Translations under genes and position numbers: made by a program
NCBI GenBank assembly: GCA_903918315.1
Contig: CAIXEA010000183.1
Coordinates: 1-56,303, forward strand
Direction: 5' to 3'
From: an uncultured Acetobacteraceae bacterium
Lineage (GTDB): Bacteria > Pseudomonadota > Alphaproteobacteria > Acetobacterales > Acetobacteraceae
Length of the DNA: 56,303 nt
The notes under the pieces: model-generated
Told to the model about the DNA's origin: nothing
The model's database searches: none
What the model saw: the letters and a program-made list of their open reading frames with translations, nothing else
Shown: in pieces, positions 1-8,326 of the stretch
Layout of the letters: each line of letters begins with the position of its first letter
How positions within the stretch are numbered: position 1 is the first letter of the stretch

Positions 1-51
1 CCCTCACCGAGACGGAAAGACAGGCCGCATGACACGCTACCATCGCAGCCG

Positions 52-81
52 CTTTGTGCCGGGCCCAGGCCCGGCACAAAG
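52..81. repeat. 14-bp perfect inverted repeat downstream of the GT39 gene
   Basis: The arms at 52-65 and 68-81 are perfect reverse complements (CTTTGTGCCGGGCC and its complement) separated by two bases. It lies 27 bases beyond the stop codon of the leftward glycosyltransferase gene, so it could protect or end that transcript. No T-tract follows on the minus strand, so it is not a classical intrinsic terminator. The rest of bases 1-107 holds no gene that I can support. Confidence 0.6.
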
Positions 82-107
82 CACGGACGAAGCCGTCCGA
101 TCAAGAG

Positions 108-1583
108 CTAAAAAAACCGGACAGATTGATTAGCTAGCGACACCCTCCTGTGCGGCAATTGCGCCGCGATGCCCGTGCCATCGACGCGCCAGACCCGATA
201 GCGCTCGACGATCCCGCGCGTGCCAGTGCGTTCGATGAAGCCCAGTGGTTGCGCGTCGGTCCAGCGGGTTGGGTCGATCTCAGTGCCTCGGTGTTCAGCC
301 CTGATCAGGATGCCGCGGCGACCCCCAAGAGGCCTGGTCCGCAGCGACATCGTGTCCAGACGGGCATCCAGGCCGAGCACGGTCATGCCGGCTGGCGCAC
401 CCCAGGCGAGTTCGGCGATGGTCGCGTATTCCTCCGCTATCGCATAATCGGCCGCTTCCTGGCGCCGGATCGCGTCGACCTGATGGGCGAATGCGTCCCA
501 ACCCGCGAGTTGCCGCGCGGCCGGATCGCGGTCAGCGCCGATCGGCAGCCATTCCGTGGCGGCGTGCAGGCAGACCAGCGCGGTCATGGCGAAGCCCAGC
601 CCGACGGAAGGCCACAATAGGCGCCGCCAGCGCGGCTGTGTCAGCGCGGCGACAGCACAGATCGCCGCGGGATACGTGATCGCCGGCCAATTGCCCTGGA
701 CCCGGTCGCCCAACGCATGCTCGGTGAAAACCACCAGCGCGGGCACCGATAGCGATAGCAGGAGCACATTGTTGGGCGCCTTCCAGCCGCGGATGCACTG
801 GATCAGGCCCACCACGCAGAGCAGCCAGATCCCCGGAGAGGCGAGGCCGATCTGGCCGCCGAACAATTCCGCGAGGTAGGTGACAGCGCGCTCGGGCCGC
901 CAGTCGGCCACGCGCCCGCCTTGGCGGAGGATGGTCGCCCAATGATGCTCCGCGTTCCATAGGATATTCGGCAGCACCACCGCGCCGCCCAGCACCGCGC
1001 CGCACCAGGGGGCTGGGCGGCGGAGCCAGGCACGGCCCGGCGGCGTCGCCAGCAGCCAGATCGCGATTCCCACCCAAAGGAAAGCGCCGGTGTATTTGCT
1101 TGTCAGCGCGAGGCCGGCGCTGATCCCGGTGACCAGCCACCAGCCGGCCGCTCCGCCGGATGCAAGGCGTGCCAAGGCCCAGAGTGTTGCGCACCAGAAG
1201 AACAGCAAAGGGGCGTCCGGCGTCATGATCATCGCGCCCGCGCCGACCAGGGGCATCGCGTTCCAAAGGGCACCGGCCATCAAGCCGGCCCGGCGGCCAG
1301 GCATCAACCGCTCGGCCGCATCGGCCAGCATCCAGGTTTCCAGGAGCATGGCCAACGGCCCGAGGAGGCGAACGCCGAGCGGGGTATCGCCCCACGCCAT
1401 TGTGCCCGCCCGGATCCACAGCGCGACCATGCCGGGGTGATCGGTGTAGCCAGGCGCCAAGGCCTGAGACCATGTCCAATAATACGCCTCATCCGGCGCA
1501 AGCGGCAGGGTCGCCGCGAGCATCAGGCGCAGACCCGTCAGCGCCGCCAGAATGGCGGCCGCTGATTTCAACGGCTGCGCCAC
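108..1583 (-). CDS. GT39-family (ArnT/PMT_2-like) membrane glycosyltransferase
   Basis: A 491-residue integral membrane protein. The N-terminus has a first membrane segment, then the acidic DEAYYW motif (D31-E32) and TDHP (47-50), which are the catalytic-loop signature of the PMT_2/ArnT fold; many hydrophobic helices follow up to about residue 350. Such enzymes move a sugar from a polyprenyl-phosphate carrier to a lipid or protein on the periplasmic side. Its start overlaps the end of the upstream GT2-GtrA gene by 16 bases, so the two are co-translated. That gene probably makes and flips the polyprenyl-phosphate sugar which this enzyme uses. The acceptor (lipid A, hopanoid or protein) cannot be told. 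The last residues have no special motif. Confidence 0.82.
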   Translation of the reverse strand: MAQPLKSAAAILAALTGLRLMLAATLPLAPDEAYYWTWSQALAPGYTDHPGMVALWIRAGTMAWGDTPLGVRLLGPLAMLLETWMLADAAERLMPGRRAGLMAGALWNAMPLVGAGAMIMTPDAPLLFFWCATLWALARLASGGAAGWWLVTGISAGLALTSKYTGAFLWVGIAIWLLATPPGRAWLRRPAPWCGAVLGGAVVLPNILWNAEHHWATILRQGGRVADWRPERAVTYLAELFGGQIGLASPGIWLLCVVGLIQCIRGWKAPNNVLLLSLSVPALVVFTEHALGDRVQGNWPAITYPAAICAVAALTQPRWRRLLWPSVGLGFAMTALVCLHAATEWLPIGADRDPAARQLAGWDAFAHQVDAIRRQEAADYAIAEEYATIAELAWGAPAGMTVLGLDARLDTMSLRTRPLGGRRGILIRAEHRGTEIDPTRWTDAQPLGFIERTGTRGIVERYRVWRVDGTGIAAQLPHRRVSLANQSVRFF

Positions 1584-2671
1584 ACCAGGGTGGCTGACAC
1601 GGCATAGTTCCAGACCACGCCAATCACCGCGCCCATCGCGCCGGCGGCGGTCCAGGCGGTATGGCTTTCATACAAGGTGTTGGCGATGCCGATATTGGCG
1701 GCGGCGCCAAGTCCACAGAACGCCATGAACAGCAACAATCCCCGCCACAGCCGCGGTCCGCGCAGGCGTTGATCGCGGTAAGTGATCGAGTTGTTCAGTT
1801 TGAAATTGAACACCATCGCGACGACAGTGGCGATCGTCTGCTCGATCTCGAACCCCAGCCCAGTGGTCTGGCGCAGGCCGCCCAGGATCGCGAGGTGAAT
1901 CAGCACGCCGATGCCGCCCACAAGCGCGAAGGAGATGAAGCGCAGCGGCAGCAGGCCCATGCAGATCTTATCGAGCAGCAGCCCGCCGAACTGGATCATG
2001 ACCAGGGCGTCGAGCTTGCTTTCACCGGCGACGCGTTGGCTGAAGGTCGCCGCGATCTCCCGCACCCGCAGCGGCGCGGGGGAGCTCAAGACGAGGTCCA
2101 GCAGGATCTTGAAGCCCTGGCCGTTCAGCCCGTGGGCGAGTTCCTCAAACAACGGGCGCGGCAGCATGAAGAAGCCGCTCATGGGGTCGGTCAGGCGGAC
2201 CGGCAGGAATTTTTGGGCCAGCCAGATGCCGCCATCGGACAGAACATGCCGCCAGCGGTTCGCGAGGCCGGCGTTGTCGCCCCCTTCGACATGGCGGCTC
2301 GCGACCGCGAGGTCGACGTCTCCGGTCCGCAGTGCCTCCAGCATCAGCGGGAGCCGGGTTTCATCGTGCTGGAGGTCGCCATCGATGACCGCGACATAGG
2401 CCGCCGAGGAGGACAGTGCGCCTTCGATGACGGCGGAGGCCAGCCCGCGCCGCCCGACGCGGCGGATACAGCGGACCCTGGCGTCGGTCTGCGCGATGCG
2501 CCGCACCTCGGCCGCGGTGCCGTCGGGGCTGTCGTCGTCGACATAGACCACCTCCCACGCGATGCCAGCCAGGGCCGCATCGAGTTTGGCGATCATGGGC
2601 GCGACGTTGGGCCGTTCGTTGTAGCAAGGGACAACGACGGTGAGTTCAGGGGCGTTCGTGCGGTCCGTCAT
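1568..2671 (-). CDS. Polyprenyl-phosphate glycosyltransferase (DPM1-like GT2) fused to GtrA domain
   Basis: A 367-residue two-domain protein. Residues 10-230 are a GT-A fold of the dolichol-phosphate mannose synthase type: VVVPCYNE (12-19), the nucleotide-binding DDDSPDGT (45-52), DGDLQHD (97-103) for the metal site, and DPMSGFFM (162-169). Residues about 241-365 form four membrane helices of the GtrA family, proposed to flip the polyprenyl-phosphate sugar. This fusion is common in bacteria. The gene starts within the stop codon of the Lrp regulator (ATGA overlap at 2668-2671) and overlaps the GT39 gene downstream, giving a three-gene operon. The sugar cannot be read from sequence. Confidence 0.88.
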   Translation of the reverse strand: MTDRTNAPELTVVVPCYNERPNVAPMIAKLDAALAGIAWEVVYVDDDSPDGTAAEVRRIAQTDARVRCIRRVGRRGLASAVIEGALSSSAAYVAVIDGDLQHDETRLPLMLEALRTGDVDLAVASRHVEGGDNAGLANRWRHVLSDGGIWLAQKFLPVRLTDPMSGFFMLPRPLFEELAHGLNGQGFKILLDLVLSSPAPLRVREIAATFSQRVAGESKLDALVMIQFGGLLLDKICMGLLPLRFISFALVGGIGVLIHLAILGGLRQTTGLGFEIEQTIATVVAMVFNFKLNNSITYRDQRLRGPRLWRGLLLFMAFCGLGAAANIGIANTLYESHTAWTAAGAMGAVIGVVWNYAVSATLVWRSR

Positions 2672-3174
2672 GCCGGGCGAGTTACACCGTCCTGGAACGG
2701 CACGCCAGAGAGGCTGCGGCTGGTCCGGATGGTTTGCAGGGTTTGCACCCGGCTGACCGTCGGCAGTCCGGTGAGGCGCTGGGTCAGTTGGTTCTCATGC
2801 GCGGTATCGCGGGCGACCAGGCGGAGCAGAAAATCACCACCACCGCGGATCATGTGACACTCCCGCACTTCCGGCCAGGCCGCGGCGGTCTGCTCGAACG
2901 CGGCCAGGACAGCCTCTTTTTGGCTGTCCAGACCGACGATCGCGAAGAGGGTGATTTCCCAACCCAACTTTTGCGGATCGGTATCGGCATGGTAGCCGCG
3001 GATGACCCCGGCCTGTTCCAGCACCCGCACACGGCGCAGACAGGGCGGAGCAGAAATACCCGCCCTGCGTGACAGTTCGACATTCGTCATCCGCCCATCT
3101 TCCTGCAATGCGGCCAGGATGCGTCGGTCGATGGCGTCGAGGTGGATGGGTGCCTCGGGTCCGGGGTGCTTCAT
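2668..3174 (-). CDS. Lrp/AsnC-family transcriptional regulator
   Basis: A 168-residue protein. Residues 12-60 are the winged-helix DNA-binding domain, opening with the family pattern LDxxDRxIL and carrying the recognition helix around GISAPPCLRRVRVLE. Residues about 75-150 form the RAM/AsnC ligand-binding and oligomerisation domain. These proteins sense small molecules, often amino acids, and usually control themselves and neighbours. It is the first gene of an operon with two glycosyltransferases, joined by a 4-base overlap, which is an unusual setting for an Lrp protein. An AT-rich dyad at 3215-3227, about 41 bases upstream of the start, could be its own operator. The effector is unknown. 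Confidence 0.88.
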   Translation of the reverse strand: MKHPGPEAPIHLDAIDRRILAALQEDGRMTNVELSRRAGISAPPCLRRVRVLEQAGVIRGYHADTDPQKLGWEITLFAIVGLDSQKEAVLAAFEQTAAAWPEVRECHMIRGGGDFLLRLVARDTAHENQLTQRLTGLPTVSRVQTLQTIRTSRSLSGVPFQDGVTRPA

Positions 3175-3214
3175 GTTTGTTATGACCGGTTACGACGTCC
3201 TGATGGCGGGCCGC

Positions 3215-3227
3215 GCAATATTATTGC
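3215..3227 (-). promoter_or_regulatory. Candidate Lrp/AsnC self-operator dyad
   Basis: GCAATA at 3215-3220 and TATTGC at 3222-3227 form a perfect 6-bp dyad around one base, in an AT-rich island within very GC-rich DNA. It lies 41 bases upstream of the Lrp/AsnC start. Lrp-type regulators commonly bind such AT-rich dyads upstream of their own gene. The assignment is inference from position and symmetry. Confidence 0.35.
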
Positions 3228-3299
3228 ACGGCGCTTGGGCCGCAAGGGGAGAGTGGCGGATCGGGCGGGGAAAAGCCGTCCTGTTGGCCGCCGTGGGGA

Positions 3300-3602
3300 T
3301 CAGCGTGCCAGAAGTGCCGTTGCCAACGACTCCCATTCAGCGGTCAGCGGTTCAGTCGAAGGCACCGCGCCGGCCCGGTTGTACCAATAGCCGGCATTGG
3401 ACAGGTCACCCTCCACGCGATGCAGATACGCGTGCACCCGGGCGCCGGTTGGGGTCTTGTCGTCCTGCGCGCAGGCATGGGCGCGCGCCCAATCGCCCTT
3501 CGCGTCCCACCACAGGGATTGTAGCGGCAGGTCAAGGCCGGCCGGCGGTGCCGCGGCGGTGACCGAGGCCCGGAAGCCGGCGATGTCGCGGGGTGCTGCC
3601 AT
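3300..3602 (-). CDS. Conserved small protein of unknown function
   Basis: A 100-residue soluble protein with no signal peptide or membrane segment. It contains the run LQSLWWDAKGDWARAHA (28-44) and later HRVEGDLSNAGYWYNRAG (61-78), a pattern I recall from uncharacterised proteobacterial proteins that resembles a TPR-like helical hairpin. It starts two bases after the stop of the Asp/Glu racemase gene, so it is the third gene of the TPP enzyme / racemase operon. No catalytic residues are evident. The 125 bases between its 3' side and the Lrp start hold only the dyad described separately. Confidence 0.7.
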   Translation of the reverse strand: MAAPRDIAGFRASVTAAAPPAGLDLPLQSLWWDAKGDWARAHACAQDDKTPTGARVHAYLHRVEGDLSNAGYWYNRAGAVPSTEPLTAEWESLATALLAR

Positions 3603-3604
3603 GG

Positions 3605-4264
3605 TCAGGCAACCTTCAGCAGACGCTTCAGCTTGCGCACTGCGCTATCGGGCGTGGTCAGGGCCGGTTTGCCGGTCGCGGCCGCCACCGCCGCCGCCGC
3701 GCGGGCCAGGCTGAACTGCGCCAAAGCAATCACGTCACAATTGGACACCGCCATCGCTGCTGCCGCGGCCTCCCGATCATGAGCCGCGCCATCCCCCGCG
3801 TTCAGCGCCGTCAGGGCCGGGGCCGCCAGGCATGGCACGACCGTCGCGCCCGGTGCCGCCACCGCGAATTCCGGCGGCATGGAGTCCAGCGTCGGGGAGA
3901 ACGTCGCCAGCAAGCCGATACGCGCCTTGGGGCCGGCGAGGGCAATGGCTTCCTCGATCATGGCCTCATTCGGTTTCAGCACCGGGATCTCCGGCATATC
4001 CGCCGCGCAGGCCTCAATGCAGGGGCCGAAGGCCGAGCAGGTGAACAGGATCGCATCCGCCCCGGTGGATTTCGCATAGCGCGCCAGGGCCAGAAACCGC
4101 TGCGTCATCGCCGGTGTCAGCGCGCCCTCCGCCGCCAAATCGGCCGACAGGGAGTCATCCAGCAGGTTCATCAGCTTCGCTTCCGGCCACAGCCGAGCGA
4201 ACGATTCCTCGATGGCGGGGATCGAGACCTTGAGCGCGTGGATCAGCGCGATGCGGGGCATCAC
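3605..4264 (-). CDS. Asp/Glu/hydantoin racemase superfamily protein
   Basis: A 219-residue protein of the aspartate/glutamate racemase superfamily. The first active-site cysteine is in LFTCSAFGP (C76). At the second position, after VIALAQ near residue 181, there is FSLA with no cysteine, although C175 lies close by. Members with one cysteine include arylmalonate decarboxylases and maleate isomerases, so the reaction need not be racemisation. The gene starts inside the stop codon of the TPP enzyme (ATGA at 4261-4264), so the two products probably act on related substrates. Substrate unknown. Confidence 0.75.
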   Translation of the reverse strand: MMPRIALIHALKVSIPAIEESFARLWPEAKLMNLLDDSLSADLAAEGALTPAMTQRFLALARYAKSTGADAILFTCSAFGPCIEACAADMPEIPVLKPNEAMIEEAIALAGPKARIGLLATFSPTLDSMPPEFAVAAPGATVVPCLAAPALTALNAGDGAAHDREAAAAAMAVSNCDVIALAQFSLARAAAAVAAATGKPALTTPDSAVRKLKRLLKVA

Positions 4265-5937
4265 ATCTCCTCCCCGTTGTAGCGGCGCCAGGCGCTCATT
4301 TGCACGGCCGAGGTCAGGCAGTGGACGACCACGGGCTTGGTCTTGACGGCGAAGGCGGCGGCGATGCCGGCTTCGACCTCCGACTCCTCCCGGATCGTGA
4401 TCGCCTCACACCCAAAGGATCGGCCCCAGGCGGCGAAGTCCGGGTTGGTCAGGCGCATGGCGTCCATGAATTTGCGCTCGGGGTAGCGCACATACGAGTG
4501 CATGCCGATCGTGCCGTACATGGAATTGTCGGAGATGATCATGATGGGGTTGCCGCCATACTGGCAGGCGGTCGCGATCTCATTGCCCATCATCAGCGCG
4601 CCACCGTCACCGATGAAGCACACGACCTGCTGGCCGGGGCGGCGCAGGGTGGCGGCGACGGCCATCGGCATGCCCGAACCCATGGCGCCGACGATCGAGG
4701 ACAGGAAGGTCTGGGTCTGCTTGAAGCCGATATAGCGATGCACATAGGACCCGAAATTGCCGGCGTCGGTGGTGATGACGGCGTTGTCTTCCAGGTGCTT
4801 GTCGACCTCACACACGATGGCGGCGAAGTTCACGCCGTCCTGCATCGTCTCCCACTTCTTATCCAGCAGGCTGAGGTGGATGGCGTGCAGCCCGTCGACC
4901 CAACCCTTGCGCTTGGCCGCATCGGGCGGGGCGCCGCGGGCCAGCAGGCCCTTGATGACCTCGTACGGATCGGAGGCGATGCCGAGCGTCGGGCGGAAGA
5001 CGCGGCCGATTTCGTTGGAGTCGGGCCAGACATGGACGAGGGGGAGTTGCGGTTGCGGCGCGGCCGGGAAGGTGTAGGACTGGCTGACGGAGTCCGTGAT
5101 CCGCTCCCCGATTGAGACCATCAGATCGGACTTCTTCATCTCCCCGATCAGGGCCGGGGGAACGCGGATGCCCATGTAGCCGCCATAATTCGGATGCCGC
5201 GCATCGAACAGCTGCGGCCGCCGGTGCGTCGGGTTGATCGGCAGCATCCAGGTTTCGGCGAGCGTGTTCAGGTCGCGGCTGACATTGGGGTCGTAGACGG
5301 TATCGGCCAGCAGGGCGCCGCCAACGACGATCAGCGGGCGTTCGGATTTGGCCAGCATGTCGGCGAGTTGATCCAGGTCCTCGGTGCGCGGACCGGACAG
5401 CGCGCGGGGGCGGGGCAGGTTGACCTCGGCGTCGGTTTCCTCGTCGAAAATGTCTTCCGGCAGGATGACCGCGACCGGGCCCTGGGTGCCGGATTCCGCG
5501 ACATGGAAGGCGCGCGCGATGGCTTCGGAGGCCTGTTCGGGCTCGTTCACCTCGATCACCAGCTTGGTGATGTCGCCGAGCAGCTTGGAGTAGTTCTGTT
5601 CCTGCAGCGCGCCGCGGCCGAAATCCTTGCGCTCGACCTGGCCGACCAGCATCACCAGCGGGGTGGCGTCGTGGTAGGCGGAGTGGATGGCGACCATGGC
5701 ATTGGCCAGGCCGGGACCGCGGGAGACGATGCACACGCCGGAGCGGGCGCGCAGGCGGCCATCGGCCACGGCGGCGAAACCGGCACCGCCTTCATGGCGG
5801 CAGACGATCATGCGGATGGAGTTGCGCGCGCTCAGCACGCTGGTCAGGCCGACATAGCTTTCGCCGGGGACGCAGAAGATCTGGTCGACATCGTGGGCTT
5901 CCAGGCTGTCGGCCAGCAAATGGGCAACGGTGTTCAT
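4261..5937 (-). CDS. Thiamine pyrophosphate-dependent enzyme, acetolactate synthase-like
   Basis: A 558-residue three-domain TPP enzyme of the AHAS/benzoylformate decarboxylase superfamily. The N-terminal pyrimidine-binding domain has VPGES (23-27) and the catalytic glutamate in CRHEGGAG (E49). A central FAD/structural-type domain covers about 185-330. The C-terminal PP-binding domain has GDGG at 443-446 and the matching asparagine at about 471. A real ilvB would normally be followed by ilvN; here the next gene is an Asp/Glu racemase-like protein, so this is likely a specialised decarboxylase or carboligase. GAGGAGA lies 8 bases before the ATG. The substrate is not deducible. Confidence 0.85.
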   Translation of the reverse strand: MNTVAHLLADSLEAHDVDQIFCVPGESYVGLTSVLSARNSIRMIVCRHEGGAGFAAVADGRLRARSGVCIVSRGPGLANAMVAIHSAYHDATPLVMLVGQVERKDFGRGALQEQNYSKLLGDITKLVIEVNEPEQASEAIARAFHVAESGTQGPVAVILPEDIFDEETDAEVNLPRPRALSGPRTEDLDQLADMLAKSERPLIVVGGALLADTVYDPNVSRDLNTLAETWMLPINPTHRRPQLFDARHPNYGGYMGIRVPPALIGEMKKSDLMVSIGERITDSVSQSYTFPAAPQPQLPLVHVWPDSNEIGRVFRPTLGIASDPYEVIKGLLARGAPPDAAKRKGWVDGLHAIHLSLLDKKWETMQDGVNFAAIVCEVDKHLEDNAVITTDAGNFGSYVHRYIGFKQTQTFLSSIVGAMGSGMPMAVAATLRRPGQQVVCFIGDGGALMMGNEIATACQYGGNPIMIISDNSMYGTIGMHSYVRYPERKFMDAMRLTNPDFAAWGRSFGCEAITIREESEVEAGIAAAFAVKTKPVVVHCLTSAVQMSAWRRYNGEEM

Positions 5938-6026
5938 GATTGGCGTCTCCTCGGCGTCTGTTACCGTCAGAATAAGACGCGTTGGGGGCAGTGACCAGAG
6001 CGGGCCAGGCTGGTAAGAGGCGCGCC

Positions 6027-6581
6027 ATGTTGAACCGTCTCTATGCGCGCGTCCTGGCGCTGGCTTCCTCCCGCCACGCGCCGTGGTGGCTGGCCGTGAT
6101 CTCCTTCGCGGAGAGCAGTTTTTTCCCCATTCCGCCGGATACGCTGCTGGTGCCGATGGCCCTGGCGCGGCCGGATCGGGCCTGGCGGTTCGCGCTGATC
6201 TGCACCATCGCCAGCGTGCTGGGCGGGGCGCTGGGCTATTACATCGGTTTCGCGCTGTTCGATTTGTGGTTGCGGCCGATCCTGGACGCGCATGGGTATG
6301 GGGCGAAGTTCGCGGCGTTTCAGGCGTGGTACCAGGATTGGGGCCTTTGGGTGATCCTGATCAAGGGTCTGACGCCGGTGCCGTACAAGATCGTGACCAT
6401 CGCCTCCGGCGCGGCGCAATTCAATTTCTGGGTCTTCATGATCTCGAGCCTGGTGACGCGCGGCGGGCGGTTCTTCCTGGAGACGACGTTGCTGCATTTC
6501 CGCAAACGGCACCCGATCCTGGTGTCGGTGCTGGCGGTGGCGATCGTGGCCGGGATGGTACTGGCGCTGAAACTGCTTTGA
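6027..6581 (+). CDS. VTT/DedA-type membrane protein (YqaA family)
   Basis: A 184-residue membrane protein. I chose the ATG at 6027, giving an MLNRLYARVLAL start, because AAGAGG lies just before it; an upstream in-frame start lacks this. The FAESSFFPIPPDTLL segment (about 26-40), a re-entrant loop with acidic and proline residues, followed by GYYIG and a Lys-Gly-Leu-Thr-Pro-Val-Pro-Tyr-Lys stretch, marks the SNARE-associated/VTT fold. Bacterial relatives act in membrane homeostasis, lipid scrambling or proton-dependent transport. It is divergent from the TPP operon, with 89 bases between starts. Confidence 0.85.
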   Translation: MLNRLYARVLALASSRHAPWWLAVISFAESSFFPIPPDTLLVPMALARPDRAWRFALICTIASVLGGALGYYIGFALFDLWLRPILDAHGYGAKFAAFQAWYQDWGLWVILIKGLTPVPYKIVTIASGAAQFNFWVFMISSLVTRGGRFFLETTLLHFRKRHPILVSVLAVAIVAGMVLALKLL

Positions 6582-6652
6582 AACGAAATCTGTCGGGCGT
6601 TCGATCAGAAGCGCCGCGACGCGGCCGTTCGTTGAGCCGGCTTCATCGTGCG

Positions 6653-6681
6653 CTGGCAAATGCCCGTCGTCTTGATATAAT
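6653..6681 (+). promoter_or_regulatory. Sigma-70-type promoter for the YecA-like gene
   Basis: CTGGCA at 6653-6658, a 17-base spacer, and a perfect TATAAT at 6676-6681, about 30 bases upstream of the start codon at 6712. AGGAG precedes that start. The -10 is an exact consensus match in a GC-rich context, so chance is unlikely. Confidence 0.6.
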
Positions 6682-6711
6682 GCCCCAAGCCATGGACAGG
6701 AGCTGACCCCG

Positions 6712-7308
6712 ATGGACGGCACCGTCGATTTGGATGCGCTGGAAGCCTATCTCTCCTCTGATGAATCCCCGGAAGAATGCATGGACCTGTCCGAGTTGGA
6801 CGGGTTTCTGGCCGGGCTGGTGGTTGGCCCCGAGGTCGTACCTCCCAGCGAGTGGCTCCCGCTGATTTGGGACGACGAGGAGCCGGCTTTCGCGGATGAG
6901 GCGCAGGCAGCGCTGATCCTGGGCATCATTCTGGGCCGTTATAACGAAATCGCCGATACGCTCGACGCCGAACCCGTCGAATATGCCCCTGTGTTCTGGC
7001 AGGACTTTACGGGCGCGACGATCGTGGAAGATTGGGCCATCGGCTTCATGCAGGCGGTGTCCCTCCGGCAGGTCCAGTGGGAACCCGTGCTCAGCGACGA
7101 TGACAGCGCCATGCTGCTCATCCCCATAGCCGCGATCGCCGGTCTCGCGATGCCGGATGGCTCGGATGAGGAATTGTCCCTGCCCGAGGAAGTTCTTGAT
7201 AAACTGGTCGAAGAAGCGCCGGACGTGCTTCCATCCTGTGTCCTTGGACTCCGCATCTTCTGGCGCGATCGGTTGCGTGCGCCGGGATCGCGTTCGCGGC
7301 ATCACTGA
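6712..7308 (+). CDS. YecA/UPF0149-family protein
   Basis: A 198-residue, strongly acidic protein. The N-terminal part (about 1-175) follows the UPF0149/YgfB-YecA pattern: LDxxELDGFLAGLVVGP near residues 23-41 and WLPLIWDD near 45. Longer family members end in a SEC-C zinc motif; this one lacks it and ends in a basic tail RDRLRAPGSRSRHH. No function is firmly established for the short form. It is probably transcribed from the promoter just upstream, and may be followed by the PAP2-like gene 21 bases downstream. Confidence 0.8.
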   Translation: MDGTVDLDALEAYLSSDESPEECMDLSELDGFLAGLVVGPEVVPPSEWLPLIWDDEEPAFADEAQAALILGIILGRYNEIADTLDAEPVEYAPVFWQDFTGATIVEDWAIGFMQAVSLRQVQWEPVLSDDDSAMLLIPIAAIAGLAMPDGSDEELSLPEEVLDKLVEEAPDVLPSCVLGLRIFWRDRLRAPGSRSRHH

Positions 7309-7329
7309 CCGGCGGCCGCTGGCGATTGC

Positions 7330-7911
7330 ATGAATTTTCTGACGGATTTCGCTGATCAGGCGGTGGTCCTGCCGCTGGTCGTGGTGATCGCGTCGTCGCT
7401 GGCCTTGCAGGGCTGGCGGCGGGGGGCGGTGGTTTGGTTCACCGCCATTGCCGGCACCTTCGGTGTCATGCTCGCGCTCAAGCTCTTTTTCATCGGCTGC
7501 CAGGGGGTGTTCGGGCCGATCGCCTTGCGCAGCCCGAGTGGGCATGTGGCCGCGGCATCGGTCGTTGTCGGCGGGCTGCTCGCGCTGTCTGGCCGCGGGC
7601 GGGGCACGGTCGCGCTGGGGGTGCTCATGGCCGCGGTGATGATCGGTCTGACGCGGCTGGGCCTCGGCGCCCATACGCTGCCCGAAGTGGTGCTGGGCGG
7701 CGGGGTGGGATTGATCGGGGCGCTGCTGGTCGGGCGCTACATCGGGCCGGTCCCGGCGCTGCGTGCCCGCCCGCTGATTTTGGCCAGTGTGACGGTGCTC
7801 GCGCTGTTCCACGGCCGGCATCTAGAGGCGGAGGCCGCCATCCGCCAGGCTGCGACCGGCGCCGGTGTGCTCCCCGCCTGGTGCCAGCCGGGGAGCGCCG
7901 ATCGGTCCTGA
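7330..7911 (+). CDS. PAP2-superfamily-like membrane protein
   Basis: A 193-residue protein with about five or six membrane helices. SPSGH (68-72) is the second motif of the PAP2 lipid phosphatase fold, and TRLGLGAHTLPE (108-119) matches the third motif R-x5-H-x3-D with E in place of D. The first motif is reduced to K51 in KLFFIGCQ, without the usual Arg-Pro. The fold is well supported, but the changed first and third motifs make phosphatase activity uncertain. Likely substrates, if active, are lipid phosphates such as undecaprenyl pyrophosphate. It follows the YecA-like gene closely. Confidence 0.7.
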   Translation: MNFLTDFADQAVVLPLVVVIASSLALQGWRRGAVVWFTAIAGTFGVMLALKLFFIGCQGVFGPIALRSPSGHVAAASVVVGGLLALSGRGRGTVALGVLMAAVMIGLTRLGLGAHTLPEVVLGGGVGLIGALLVGRYIGPVPALRARPLILASVTVLALFHGRHLEAEAAIRQAATGAGVLPAWCQPGSADRS

Positions 7912-7915
7912 TGGA

Positions 7916-8326
7916 CTATGCCGTGGGCGGGTCGCAGACCACGGTGCCGAACTTGGCAGGCACCGAAACCTCCAGGATTTCCATCTCATCCGCCGTCGCG
8001 GTCTCATTGTGGCGCATGCCGCCGGGGATCATCATGGAGTCGCCCTGCTTCAGGCGGACTTTGCGGCCGTCCTCGAATTCCAGGTCCACCCAGCCCTTCA
8101 GCATGTAGATGAACTGCTGCTCGCACACATGATAATGCCAGCCGGTCGGCTCACTCAGGCCCTGGCTGGCTTCGGTCACCTGGGCGCGCATGGCGCCGTG
8201 TGTCGCCTCGGTCACGCCGAGTTCGCGATACCGAAAAAACGACCGGCGGCCCGCGACATAGGTCGGGTTGTCGATGGTGGCGATCGCGAGGGTCTGGGCC
8301 TTCTCGCTGGTGACGGTATCGTTCAT
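7916..8326 (-). CDS. Cupin-domain protein
   Basis: A 136-residue single-domain cupin. The first cupin motif is GWHYHVCEQQFIYMLKGW (about 61-78), with histidines and a glutamine/glutamate placed as metal ligands; the second is around GDSMMIPGGMRHN (95-107). Such proteins are metal-dependent dioxygenases, isomerases or sensors. The gene is convergent with the PAP2-like gene, with stop codons only 4 bases apart, and stands alone. Substrate unknown. Confidence 0.82.
   Translation of the reverse strand: MNDTVTSEKAQTLAIATIDNPTYVAGRRSFFRYRELGVTEATHGAMRAQVTEASQGLSEPTGWHYHVCEQQFIYMLKGWVDLEFEDGRKVRLKQGDSMMIPGGMRHNETATADEMEILEVSVPAKFGTVVCDPPTA

Noticed and set aside
1-107. A short plus-strand frame beginning ATG at 30.
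   Set aside because: It crosses a perfect 14-bp palindrome, is under 40 codons and has no ribosome site or family likeness.
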